Shown here: one piece after another, positions 1 to 7,954 of the stretch
Position numbering within the stretch: position 1 is the stretch's first letter
How the letters are laid out: every line of letters begins with the position of its first letter
The notes under the pieces: model-generated
Seen by the model: the letters and a program-made list of their open reading frames with translations, nothing else
Databases searched by the model: none
Told to the model about the DNA's origin: nothing
Assembly (NCBI RefSeq): GCF_000170895.1
Contig: NZ_ABCS01000004.1
Location: 62,001 to 126,000 of the forward strand
Length of the DNA stretch: 64,000 nt
From: Plesiocystis pacifica SIR-1
GTDB taxonomy: Bacteria > Myxococcota_A > Polyangia > Nannocystales > Nannocystaceae
Direction: 5' to 3'
Made by a program: the position numbers and the translations under genes

Positions 1-1386
1 GGCCTCGCCCACTTCGCCGAGTCGCTCGGCTACTCCGTCGCGCTCGGGGCCTTCCTGGCCGGCACCCTCGTCGCGGAGTCGGGGCGCGGCCACCAGATCG
101 AGGCCCTGGTCCACCCCGTGCGCGATCTGTTCGGCGCGGTGTTCTTCGTCTCGGTCGGGATGACGGTGGACCCGCGGGTCGCCGTCGACTACTTCGGCCT
201 GGCCGTCCTGGTCTCGGCGGTGGTGATCGTCGGTCAGTTCGTGGTGGTCAGCACCGCCGGCATCCTCAGCGGCAACGGCGTGCGGCGCTCGGTCACGGCC
301 GGGCTGTCCCTGGGGCAGATCGGCGAGTTCGCGTTCATCATCGCGGCGATCGGGGCCTCCGCCGGCCTCGTCGGGCCCTTCCTCCAGCCGGTGGTGGTCA
401 CCGTCGCGGTGATCACCGCGTTCACGACCCCGCTGCTCGCGCGGGTGTCGGATCGAGTCGCTACCGTGGTCGACGGGGCGCTGCCCCGGCCGCTGCAGAC
501 CTTCGCCTGCCTGTGCGAGTCGTGGTTCGAGACCGCGCGGGCCAAGGGGGGCGAGCCCCGCCGGCGCTCGCACCTGCGCAGCGCCGCCGCGGTCTTGGTG
601 ATCGACGGGGTCGTCGTGCTCTCGCTGTGGCTGCTGGTCGCGTACTTTCGCGGCGTGCTCAGCGGTCAGGTCGAGGCGTGGACGGGGGCGGGGGAGCCGT
701 GGGCCGGGCTGCTCGTCGCGGCGGCCGGCTTGGTCGTGAGCCTGCCCCTGGTGATCACGATGCTGAGGACCGCCCGGCGCGTCGGCCAGCTGCTGGCCGA
801 CCGGGTCCTGCCCGTCCGCCTCGACGGCGAGCTCGACCTCGCCGCGGCGCCCCGGCGGGCCTTCGTGGTCGCGCTCCAGTCGATGGTCGTGCTCGCCGTC
901 AGCACCCCGGTGGTGCTGTTCGTGACGCCCTTCGTCGGCTCTTCCGTCGGTCTGCTCGTCCTCGGGGTCCTCGGGCTCGGCCTGGGGGTGGTGTTCTGGC
1001 GCTCGGCGACGAACCTGCAGGGGCACGTCCGCGCGGGCACGGCCGCGCTCGTCGCCCTGGTCGAGCGGCAGATGACTGACGAGCACGACGCCGCCCCCAT
1101 CGCTGGCGCGGACGCCCTGCTGCCGGGCCTGGGCGCGACCGAGGCGGTGCTCATCTCGGCGCACGCGTGGGCCTGCGGCCGGACCCTGGCCGAGCTCAAC
1201 CTCCGGGCCCTGACGGGGGCGACGGTCCTGGCGATCTCCCACGAGGGCGAGACCCGGGCCATGCCCTCGGGCCAAGACCGCGTCGACGCGGGCGTGACGA
1301 TGATCCTCGCGGGGGCGACCCACGCCGTGGCGGCGGCCCGCGAGCTGCTCGAGCGAGGGCCCGAGGGGCCGCCCGCCGCGACCTGA
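1..1386 (+). CDS. Cation/proton antiporter, CPA2 (KefB-like), 5'-truncated by the window edge
   Basis: An inner-membrane monovalent cation:proton antiporter that would exchange K+ or Na+ for H+. The frame is open from base 1, so the start lies outside the window; 461 codons are visible. Visible residues include a typical CPA2 transport core (ALGAFLAGTLVAESG, FFVSVGMTVDP, SLGQIGEFAFIIA) followed by a cytoplasmic linker with further hydrophobic segments. The last ~75 residues (TEAVLISAHAWACGRTLAELNL onward, with VLAISHEGE) look like an RCK_C/TrkA_C ligand-binding domain, which commonly gates such transporters. No TrkA_N nucleotide-binding domain is seen before it. Family assignment is firm; the ion carried is not determinable. 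Confidence 0.85.
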   Translation, partial: GLAHFAESLGYSVALGAFLAGTLVAESGRGHQIEALVHPVRDLFGAVFFVSVGMTVDPRVAVDYFGLAVLVSAVVIVGQFVVVSTAGILSGNGVRRSVTAGLSLGQIGEFAFIIAAIGASAGLVGPFLQPVVVTVAVITAFTTPLLARVSDRVATVVDGALPRPLQTFACLCESWFETARAKGGEPRRRSHLRSAAAVLVIDGVVVLSLWLLVAYFRGVLSGQVEAWTGAGEPWAGLLVAAAGLVVSLPLVITMLRTARRVGQLLADRVLPVRLDGELDLAAAPRRAFVVALQSMVVLAVSTPVVLFVTPFVGSSVGLLVLGVLGLGLGVVFWRSATNLQGHVRAGTAALVALVERQMTDEHDAAPIAGADALLPGLGATEAVLISAHAWACGRTLAELNLRALTGATVLAISHEGETRAMPSGQDRVDAGVTMILAGATHAVAAARELLERGPEGPPAAT

Positions 1387-1409
1387 GGAGGGGGTGGGCT
1401 TCGTGGGGC

Positions 1410-2834
1410 CTAGAAGATCTTGCGGGTGTTCTCGACGCGCTCGAGCAGCTTGGTCGCCAGGGCGCGCTGCTCCTCCTCGTCGCCGTACTCGAGCAGCTCG
1501 ACGGTGTAGGCCAGGCGGTCCTCCGCCGCCTCGGGCAGCAGCTCCCAGACCTTGTAGATCAGGCTCTGGTCCAGGCGCACGGCCAGGGCGCTGACCGAGC
1601 GGAACTCGGTCTTGAGCTGCAGGCGGCGCTGGAGGTGGTGCAGGCCGCGGTCGTCGGGGTGGATGTCGAACACGAAGGACTGGTAGAGCGCCCACAGGTA
1701 GCGGCGCAGGGACTCGTGGGCGAGCTCCCGGCCGTTGGCGGTGCGCCGGCCCTCGAGGTTCTCGACGATCTCGGCCTGGGACATGAACTCGTCCTTTTGC
1801 GGCAAGGCGGCGAAGATGCTCTCGAGCGCGTCGAGGCGATCGCGGCGCTCGAGGTGCAAGCCGGTGCGGTCGAGCTTGCCCCGCGAGCGGCTCAGGAAGG
1901 CGTCGAGGGGCATGGTGCGCGGGACCGGGCGGGAGCGCAGGCTGGCCGAGGGGGTCTCCGTGCGGCTGGCGTTGGCGTCGGTGGTCGGGCTGTGGGTGGC
2001 CGCGGGCAGCGGCGCGGGGGCGGCCGTGGTCGGCGGCTGGGTGTCGGTGCGCTCGATGGGGTAGACGCGGATGTCTCCGCCGTGGGCGTCGCTGGTGTAC
2101 TCCCAGCGCAGCATCTCCGGCATGGCCTCGAGCAGCTTGGAGAACTTGAGGTAGCCAAAGCGGGTCTCGTCGAAGCCCGGGTCGATGCGGTTGCGGATCA
2201 TCGGCTTGAGCGTGGCCCCGAGCACGCCGCCGGCCCCGACCTCCTCGACGAGGAGCTGGTGGATGCGCTCCTTGAGCACGGCGAAGTCGCGGATCTGGAC
2301 CTCGCTGACGGCCCCCTCGGTCCGCTCCTCGACGCCGTAGGCCGCCCACAGATCGCGGTAGAACACGAAGCGGTCGCACAGGTTGGGCAGGTCCCGAGAC
2401 GCCGACTCGCGCACGGACACGCCCACGACCCGCTTGCCGTGGCTGCGGATGCAGCGGAGCAGGGGCAGGAAGTCGCGGTCGCCGGAGATCAGCACGAAGG
2501 TGTCGTAGTCGCGCTCGAACAGGGACTCGACGGCGTCCACGGCCAGGGCCACGTCGACGGAGTTCTTGACCTCGCTGCCGTGGCGCCGGCCGAGCACGTT
2601 GATGGGCTCGATGCCCTGGACGTAGAGGTCGCGCTGGTGCTGGCGGACGCTCGCGCTGCGCCAGTCGGCGTAGGCCCGGGCGACGATCAGCCGGCCCTCG
2701 TCGCGGGCGAAGCGGACCAGGCGCTCGACGTCGAGGGCGATGTCGGCCCGGCCTTCGTGTTGCTCGGTGTTCTCGAGCCCATAGACGAGGTTTTCAAAGT
2801 CGATGAACATCGCGATGCGGTCATTGGCAGCCAT
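1410..2834 (-). CDS. NYN (LabA/PIN-like) domain protein with OST-HTH/LOTUS domain
   Basis: A 474-aa cytoplasmic protein, likely a ribonuclease or RNA-binding regulator. The N-terminal NYN domain begins MAANDRIAMFIDFENLVYGL, with the metal-binding Asp in FIDFEN and the conserved SGDRDFLPLL motif near residue 110. A LOTUS/OST-HTH-like segment follows (about residues 170-240: VLKERIHQLLVEEV, RFGYLKFSKLLEAMP), a fold that binds RNA. A Pro/Thr-rich linker then leads to a helical C-terminal half of unknown fold. The ATG at 2834 is chosen because GGAGAG lies six bases upstream and the NYN fold starts directly after it; the frame stays open further upstream but without family-like sequence. The RNA target is unknown. 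Confidence 0.8.
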   Translation of the reverse strand: MAANDRIAMFIDFENLVYGLENTEQHEGRADIALDVERLVRFARDEGRLIVARAYADWRSASVRQHQRDLYVQGIEPINVLGRRHGSEVKNSVDVALAVDAVESLFERDYDTFVLISGDRDFLPLLRCIRSHGKRVVGVSVRESASRDLPNLCDRFVFYRDLWAAYGVEERTEGAVSEVQIRDFAVLKERIHQLLVEEVGAGGVLGATLKPMIRNRIDPGFDETRFGYLKFSKLLEAMPEMLRWEYTSDAHGGDIRVYPIERTDTQPPTTAAPAPLPAATHSPTTDANASRTETPSASLRSRPVPRTMPLDAFLSRSRGKLDRTGLHLERRDRLDALESIFAALPQKDEFMSQAEIVENLEGRRTANGRELAHESLRRYLWALYQSFVFDIHPDDRGLHHLQRRLQLKTEFRSVSALAVRLDQSLIYKVWELLPEAAEDRLAYTVELLEYGDEEEQRALATKLLERVENTRKIF

Positions 2835-2947
2835 CGGTGCTCTCCATTCGGTCGGTGCGGCAAAATCAAAAAGGTGGAAACAGGGGGCACAAAACGCGCG
2901 ACGAGGACCCGGCAGATAGCGCGCGGGTCCTCGTCGGGGGCGGGCGA

Positions 2948-4741
2948 TCAGGCGTAGAAGGCCTCGATCTGGGCCTCGTACTTGTCGCGGATGATCCGGC
3001 GCTTGATCTTCATGGTCGGGGTCAGCTCGCCGCCCTCGATGCTCAGGTCCTTGGGCAAGATCGTGATCTTCTTGATCTGCTGGACGCGGGCGAGGCCGCC
3101 GTTGACCTCCTGGACCGAGCTGAACAGCCACTGGCGGACCTTGTCGTCCTCGGCGGCCTCGGACAGGGTCTCGGCGGTGCTGCCGGACTGCTTGAGGATC
3201 TCGTCGAACTTGTCCTCGTCGAGGGTCAGCAGCGCCGACAGGTGCTTGCGCCGGTCACCCACGACCACGGCCTGGCTGACCCACACGATGTTCTTGAGCT
3301 TGCCCTCGATGACCTGCGGGGCGATGTTCTCGCCGCCGGCGGTGATGATCAGGTCCTTTTTGCGGTCGGTGATCTTGAACAGGTCGCCGTCTTGGGTGCC
3401 GATGTCGCCGGAGTGCAGCCAGCCCTCGGCGTCGATGGCCTCGGCCGTGGCCTCGGGGTTCTTGTAGTAGCCCTTGAACACGTTGCGGCCGCGCATGCAG
3501 ACCTCGCCGTCGTGGTCGATCTTGACCTCGGCGCCGGGCAGGGCCCAGCCGACCCAGCCGACCCGGAACTTGTCGGGGGTCGAGATGGTGGCCGGGCCGG
3601 TGCACTCGCTCATGCCGTAGACCTCGTTGATGAGCACGCCGAGGCTGGCGAAGAAGTCGAGGGTCTCCTTGGCGATGGGCGCCGCGGAGGTCACGTTGAG
3701 CCGGCTGTTGTCGAGGCCGAGGCGCTCGCGGACCTTGGAGAACACCAGCTTGTCGGCGAGGCCGTAGGCCAGCGGCGGGGCCTCGCCGCGCTCCTTGGCG
3801 GCCGCGGCCTTGAGCCCGACCCCGCGGGCCCACGCGGCGATCTTCTTCTTGAGCCCGGAGTTTTTCGCCCCGGCCTCCATCATCTTGGCCTGGATCTTCT
3901 CCCACACCCGCGGCACGCCCAGGAACACGTTGGGCCGAATTTCGCGCAGGTTGTCGCCGAGCTTCTCCATGCTCTCGGCGAAGTTGCTGCACCCGCCGAT
4001 CTGCATGGGCACGTACATCGACACGACCTGCTCGGCGATGTGCGAGAGCGGCAGGTAGCTGAGGAACTGGGCGCCCTCCTCGATCTCCATGGTCGAGGCG
4101 GCGGAGGCCGAGGTCCAGCTCAGGTTGTCGTGGCTGAGCATCACGCCCTTGGGGTTGCCGGTGGTCCCCGAGGTGTAGATGAGCGTGCAGATGTCCTCGG
4201 GCTTTTGCGCGCTCATGCGCTCGTCGAGGGCCGACTGCTCGAGGCTGTCGCCCTTCTCGAGCAGGGCCGACCACGAGTGCACGTCGGCGTCGTCGTGCTC
4301 GCCGTTCATCATCACGATGGCCTTCAGATCCGGGAGCCGCTCGCGGATCTCGAGGAACTTGGCCAGCTGCTCGGCGTTCTCGACGATCGCGATGTTGGAG
4401 TCGGAGTGGCTGGCGATGTAGTGGCACTGCTCCGCGGAGCTGGTGGTGTAGATGCCGACCGGCACGCCGCCCGCGTGGATCGAGGCGATGTTGCCGATCA
4501 TCCACTGGCGGCAGTTGAAGCCGATCAGCGACACGCCCTTTGCGGGCTCGAGGCCCAGGGCGATGAGCCCCTTCGCGGCGCGGTGGATCTCGGCGCGGTA
4601 GTCCTTCCAGCTGGTCTCGGCCCAGCGCCCCGAGCTCGTCTTCCAACGCAGGGCGGGCTGGCTGGCGTAGGTCTGGGCCGCCGCGTCCAGGGTCTGCATC
4701 ACGGTCTTGGGGGGCAAATCTCGCATCGCCGCGTCACTCAT
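2948..4741 (-). CDS. Long-chain fatty-acid--CoA ligase (AMP-forming)
   Basis: A 597-aa acyl-CoA synthetase that activates fatty acids with ATP and CoA through an acyl-adenylate. Visible motifs are the P-loop-like LIYTSGTTGNPKGVMLSH (residues ~190-207), the NEVYGMSECTGPATI A5-type motif, GWLHSGDIG and the C-terminal ITDRKKDLIITAGGENIAP hinge. Length and motifs match the FadD15/FACS-like long-chain branch found across myxobacteria and actinobacteria. It lies downstream of hemB on the same strand with a 110-nt gap, so it probably has its own promoter. Long-chain specificity is inferred from family resemblance only. Confidence 0.9.
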   Translation of the reverse strand: MSDAAMRDLPPKTVMQTLDAAAQTYASQPALRWKTSSGRWAETSWKDYRAEIHRAAKGLIALGLEPAKGVSLIGFNCRQWMIGNIASIHAGGVPVGIYTTSSAEQCHYIASHSDSNIAIVENAEQLAKFLEIRERLPDLKAIVMMNGEHDDADVHSWSALLEKGDSLEQSALDERMSAQKPEDICTLIYTSGTTGNPKGVMLSHDNLSWTSASAASTMEIEEGAQFLSYLPLSHIAEQVVSMYVPMQIGGCSNFAESMEKLGDNLREIRPNVFLGVPRVWEKIQAKMMEAGAKNSGLKKKIAAWARGVGLKAAAAKERGEAPPLAYGLADKLVFSKVRERLGLDNSRLNVTSAAPIAKETLDFFASLGVLINEVYGMSECTGPATISTPDKFRVGWVGWALPGAEVKIDHDGEVCMRGRNVFKGYYKNPEATAEAIDAEGWLHSGDIGTQDGDLFKITDRKKDLIITAGGENIAPQVIEGKLKNIVWVSQAVVVGDRRKHLSALLTLDEDKFDEILKQSGSTAETLSEAAEDDKVRQWLFSSVQEVNGGLARVQQIKKITILPKDLSIEGGELTPTMKIKRRIIRDKYEAQIEAFYA

Positions 4742-4865
4742 CGAACGACCCCTACCACGAAGGGGGGTCGCTCGGGTAGCGCGACGAGTCTTCAGAGATC
4801 CCCCGCTCAGGGCCCGTTTGGGCCCCGTTTGGGCGTGGTGAACGGCGCTCAGAGGGGCGCCGGGT

Positions 4866-5891
4866 CTACTCGGCGAGCCAGGCCGAGGCCTCGGGCGCGA
4901 AGTAGCTGAGGATCAAGTCGGCGCCCGCCCGGCGGATGGCCATCAAGCTCTCGAGCACGACCTTGCGCTCGTCGAGCCAGCCCCGCTCGGAAGCGGCCTT
5001 GAGCATGGCGTACTCACCGCTGACCTGGTAGGCGGCGATGGGCAGCGGGGTGACCTCGCGGACCGCCCGGATGACGTCGAGGTAGGCCCCGGCCGGCTTG
5101 ACCATGATCATGTCCGCGCCCTCCTCCTCGTCGAGCTCGACCTCGCGCAGGGCCTCGCGGACGTTGGCGGGGTCCATCTGGTAGGTCTTCTTGTCGCCGT
5201 GCTTGGGCGCGGAGTCGAGGGCGTCGCGGAACGGCCCGTAGAAGGCCGAGGCGTACTTGGCCGTGTACGCGAGGATCGAGACCTCGGTGAAGCCGTTGTC
5301 GTCGAGGGCGTCGCGGATGGCCCCCACGCGGCCGTCCATCATGTCCGAGGGCGAGATGATGTCGGCGCCGGCGCGGGCGTGGCACAGCGCCTGCTCGACC
5401 AGCACCTCGACGGTCTCGTCGTTGAGGATGCGCCCGTCCGGGGCGACCAGGCCGTCGTGGCCGGCGCTCGAGTAGGGGTCGAGGGCGACGTCGGTGACGA
5501 CCATGAGCTCGGGCCAGCGCGCCTTGAGGGCGGCGATGGTCTTGGGGATCAGGCCCTCGGGGTTGTGGGCCTCGCGGCCGTCGTCGGTCTTGAGCGACTC
5601 GTCGATGGCCGGGAAGAGCACGACCGAGCGGATGCCGAGCTGCACGGCGCGGTCGACCTCGGCGAGCAGGCCCGCGGGGCTGAGCCGGGACTTGCCCGGC
5701 ATCGAGGTGATCGCAATGTCCTCGCCGCCCTCGTGGATGAACAGGGGGTAGATGAAGTGCTCGGGGCCGAGCCAGGTCTCGCGAATCGCGTCGCGGATGG
5801 CCGCGCTCTTGCGGTTGCGGCGGGGGCGGGAGGGAAGATCGAGGCGCGGCATGGGCCGACGACTGTGGGATGGTTTTCGCGCGGCGTCCAT
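4866..5891 (-). CDS. hemB: Porphobilinogen synthase (delta-aminolevulinic acid dehydratase)
   Basis: Condenses two 5-aminolevulinate molecules to porphobilinogen in heme and corrinoid synthesis. The two Schiff-base lysines are visible in YTAKYASAFYG and MVKPAGAYLD. The metal loop reads TDVALDPYSSAGHDG, with Asp/Ala where zinc-dependent enzymes carry three Cys; this is the Mg-activated, zinc-independent subtype as in Pseudomonas. The first start gives 341 aa, but a second in-frame ATG at 5852 (MPRLDLPSRPRRNRKS) matches the usual N-terminus better and is probably the true one. It is transcribed divergently from the small secreted-protein gene at 6022. Confidence 0.95.
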   Translation of the reverse strand: MDAARKPSHSRRPMPRLDLPSRPRRNRKSAAIRDAIRETWLGPEHFIYPLFIHEGGEDIAITSMPGKSRLSPAGLLAEVDRAVQLGIRSVVLFPAIDESLKTDDGREAHNPEGLIPKTIAALKARWPELMVVTDVALDPYSSAGHDGLVAPDGRILNDETVEVLVEQALCHARAGADIISPSDMMDGRVGAIRDALDDNGFTEVSILAYTAKYASAFYGPFRDALDSAPKHGDKKTYQMDPANVREALREVELDEEEGADMIMVKPAGAYLDVIRAVREVTPLPIAAYQVSGEYAMLKAASERGWLDERKVVLESLMAIRRAGADLILSYFAPEASAWLAE

Positions 5892-6021
5892 GCCTGGCCC
5901 GGCTTTGTGGCGCGTTTGTAGCGGCGCCCTCGCGGGCGAGAACGGGCGTTCTTCGGGGCCGACGACGTTCGCGCTGGTTGCCGCCCAAGCGCGGGCGGAC
6001 TTGGCCTATGATGGTCCCGTC

Positions 6022-6474
6022 GTGGAGCGCGTGGTCGACTTCGCCAGTGCACGAGTCGCGGGGGTCCTCTCCGGCCTGTGCCTGTGCCTCGGGCTGTCGC
6101 TCCCCGCCCAGGCCGCCTCGCCCTTGCAGCTCGACACCCCGGCCCTCGAAGTCCGCGGCGCCCGGCCAAACCTGCACCTGCAGCCCGAGAGCGCCCGGCT
6201 CGTGCTCGCGCTGCCCACCGAGCTGATGCCGCCGCCGGACCTGGGCCTGCTCGGCTCGCTGACCGGGGAGCCGATGGACCCGAACAAGCACTGGGAGTTC
6301 CGGACCGGCGCGGGCCTGGGTCGGGCGAGCCTCGGCGCTGGTTTGCGCCTGAGCCTCGACGATCGGGGGGGTGCCTTCGGCTTCGATCTCGCCCTGTTGC
6401 CGCGGGCGGCTGTGGCGGAGTTGCGCTTCGATCCGGTGCTGTGGTTCGGAGCGAACGCGCGTTCGCAGTTCTGA
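6022..6474 (+). CDS. Small secreted protein of unknown function
   Basis: About 150 aa, unrecognised. A GTG start at 6022 (a GTG at 6031 is also possible) gives a short basic stretch followed by a hydrophobic signal peptide ending in a plausible AQA-A cleavage site. The mature part is Leu/Pro-rich and then alternates Gly-Leu-Arg-Leu stretches (FRTGAGLGRASLGAGLRLSL) that suggest beta strands, possibly of an outer-membrane or periplasmic protein. The frame stays open further upstream, but hemB promoter space is expected there. The stop codon lies at the very edge of a palindromic repeat (6473 onward), so the original C-terminus may have been cut off by that insertion. Confidence 0.5.
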   Translation: MERVVDFASARVAGVLSGLCLCLGLSLPAQAASPLQLDTPALEVRGARPNLHLQPESARLVLALPTELMPPPDLGLLGSLTGEPMDPNKHWEFRTGAGLGRASLGAGLRLSLDDRGGAFGFDLALLPRAAVAELRFDPVLWFGANARSQF

Positions 6475-6557
6475 GTCGTGGACGTGGGGCAGGGAGGGCG
6501 TGGCGTCGTCCACGACGGCTAAAATAGCCAGGGGCTGTGGATTTATCCACAGACCCT
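6473..6557 (+). repeat. Palindromic dispersed element, copy 1
   Basis: An ~85-bp unit made of two hairpins. Hairpin 1 has arms GTCGTGGACG (6475-6484) and CGTCCACGAC (6507-6516) around a G-rich 22-nt loop. After a GGCTAAAATAG spacer comes hairpin 2 (6530-6557), with inner arms CTGTGGAT/ATCCACAG and outer AGGG/CCCT. It directly abuts copy 2, so the two are tandem. Its first bases supply the stop codon of the preceding gene. Confidence 0.85.
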
Positions 6558-6650
6558 GAGTCGTGGACGTGGGGCAGGGAGGGCGTGGCGTCGTCCACGA
6601 CGGCTAAAGTAGACAGAGGGTTGGCCAAACTCGTTTTGGCCGACCCTCTG
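6558..6650 (+). repeat. Palindromic dispersed element, copy 2
   Basis: Hairpin 1 (6560-6601) is identical in sequence to copy 1. Hairpin 2 (6614-6650) has a different sequence, with left arm CAGAGGGTTGGCCAAA, loop CTCGT and a right arm that pairs over 16 positions including one G-T wobble. The wobble would be a valid G-U pair only in RNA made from the plus strand. The spacer reads GGCTAAAGTAGA. Confidence 0.85.
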
Positions 6651-6782
6651 AGGACAGGGAGAACGCGTTCGCGATGATTGCGAACGTGATGATGGCAATG
6701 CTGTCGGTCGCCGCTGCGAGGGCGCAGAGGGCCGCTGCTGGGGCCTTCGAGCCTTGGCACGCGTGTTGAACTGTAGCTGGGC
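6651..6782. other. Intergenic remainder after the tandem palindromes
   Basis: The gap between the genes ending at 6474 and starting at 6783 is 308 nt, of which 6473-6650 is the two palindromic elements. The remaining 132 nt hold a short inverted sequence around GAACGCGTTCGCGATG and no convincing ORF. A promoter for the SPOR-like gene probably lies here, but I cannot point to clear -35/-10 boxes. Confidence 0.4.
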
Positions 6783-7226
6783 ATGCTGTTCGCGCTGTGG
6801 ATGTTCCTGGCCTCGCTCTTGCCCACGCCCGCGCTCTTGGCCGAGCGCGTCGAGGGGGTCGGGACCGATCTGGGCCTCGAGATCGCCGCGCTGGTCGAGC
6901 GCAGCCGCGAGGCCGCCGAGCCCCCCGAACGCCCTGACCTCCTAGGGCGATCGACGCAGCTGTGGCTACAGGTCGACGTGGTCCCCGATCCAGGCAGCGC
7001 CGAGCGCCTCGCGGATCGGGTCGGCGAGACCCTCGGCGCGCCCGCGCCGAGCTTCGTGCTCGTCGAGACCCTGCCCGGCGAGGACGGCCTCCCGCCCGTG
7101 CACCGCGTGCTCGCGGGGCCCTTCGACGACTACGAGGCCGCCGAGGTCGCCCGGACGCGCCTCGAGGACGGGGGCCTGCAGGCCTTCGTGTCGCCGGAAG
7201 ACCTGGATCGATTGGTGGGCTGCTGA
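6783..7226 (+). CDS. Exported SPOR-like domain protein
   Basis: A 147-aa protein starting with a hydrophobic leader (MLFALWMFLASLLPTPALLAERV) that is a signal peptide or membrane anchor. The C-terminal ~75 residues (LWLQVDVVPDPGSAERLADR, VHRVLAGPFDDYEAAEVART, GGLQAFV) have the alternating beta-alpha pattern and the R-V-x-x-GPF-x-x-x-EAA signature of SPOR domains, which bind denuded septal peptidoglycan. The likely place of action is periplasmic or envelope-associated. It is the first gene of a plus-strand run that continues with a Cys-rich lipoprotein and a 908-aa protein. The SPOR call rests on motif resemblance only. Confidence 0.6.
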   Translation: MLFALWMFLASLLPTPALLAERVEGVGTDLGLEIAALVERSREAAEPPERPDLLGRSTQLWLQVDVVPDPGSAERLADRVGETLGAPAPSFVLVETLPGEDGLPPVHRVLAGPFDDYEAAEVARTRLEDGGLQAFVSPEDLDRLVGC

Positions 7227-7280
7227 GGGCGCACCGCCGAGGCGGGTGGCCCGCTGGGCGGGGATGCTACCCTCACTCTC

Positions 7281-7952
7281 GTGCCGAAGCGTCACGGCTT
7301 GCTCATCCTCGCGCTCTTCTCTTTCGCTTGCACCACCTCGGTGCAGTCGAGCTCTTCGCCGACCTCGGACGGCAAGGCCGACGACGACGCCGACTCGGCG
7401 GACTCGGGCGGGAGCTTCGTCGTCGAGCAAGACGACGGCGACGCCGGTGCCGAGGGCGACGGCGGCGACTCGTCCGGCGCCACCAGCCAGGGGCCGGACT
7501 TGCCCAAGGGCGCGTCCTGTTCGACCCACGCCGACTGCGGCGAGGGGGGGATCTGCGAGGGGGTCGGCTGCGGCGAGGGTGAGGGCCGCTGCGTCGAAGA
7601 CCCGGCGGGCCGGATGTGCACCCGCGACCTGGTCGCCTACTGCGGCTGCGACGGCAAGGAATTCAAGACCTCGGGCAGCTGCCCGGGCGATCGCTTCGAG
7701 TACCGCGGACCCTGCGAGCCCAAGCTCGCCGACGGGGAGCCGTGCCAGGACAGCCGCCAGTGCGCCTCGGGGCAGTGCCTCGGCGAGGGCCTCGAGGGCT
7801 GCGCGCCCATGAGCCAGGGGACCTGCGGGACGGCCGACTGCACCGCCGACTTGGCCCCCTACTGCAGCTGCAACGGCAACGACTTCCAGAGCTCGGGCTC
7901 GTGCCCCGGGCGTCAGTACGCCTACCGGGGTCCCTGCGAGGCGGCTGAGTAG
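7281..7952 (+). CDS. Cys-rich lipoprotein with duplicated domain
   Basis: A 223-aa lipoprotein with a GTG start and a signal peptide ending in the lipobox-like LFSFAC (Cys ~17). An acidic Ser/Asp/Gly linker follows (residues ~18-75). The rest has two halves that align with each other: both carry C-x-G-x-C-x-G-x-G-x-C clusters and a block of the type YC-x-C-[DN]G-[KN]-x-F-[KQ]-[TS]-SGSCPG-x-[RQ]-[FY]-x-YRGPCE. This indicates an internal duplication of a disulphide-rich module. The function is unknown; cell-surface exposure is likely. It ends 2 bp before the next gene, so the two are probably cotranscribed. Confidence 0.65.
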   Translation: MPKRHGLLILALFSFACTTSVQSSSSPTSDGKADDDADSADSGGSFVVEQDDGDAGAEGDGGDSSGATSQGPDLPKGASCSTHADCGEGGICEGVGCGEGEGRCVEDPAGRMCTRDLVAYCGCDGKEFKTSGSCPGDRFEYRGPCEPKLADGEPCQDSRQCASGQCLGEGLEGCAPMSQGTCGTADCTADLAPYCSCNGNDFQSSGSCPGRQYAYRGPCEAAE

Positions 7953-7954
7953 TC

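Noticed and set aside
1167..2957. 596-codon plus-strand frame over the NYN gene
   Set aside because: Antisense shadow; the minus-strand gene has a clear NYN domain and a good ribosome-binding site.
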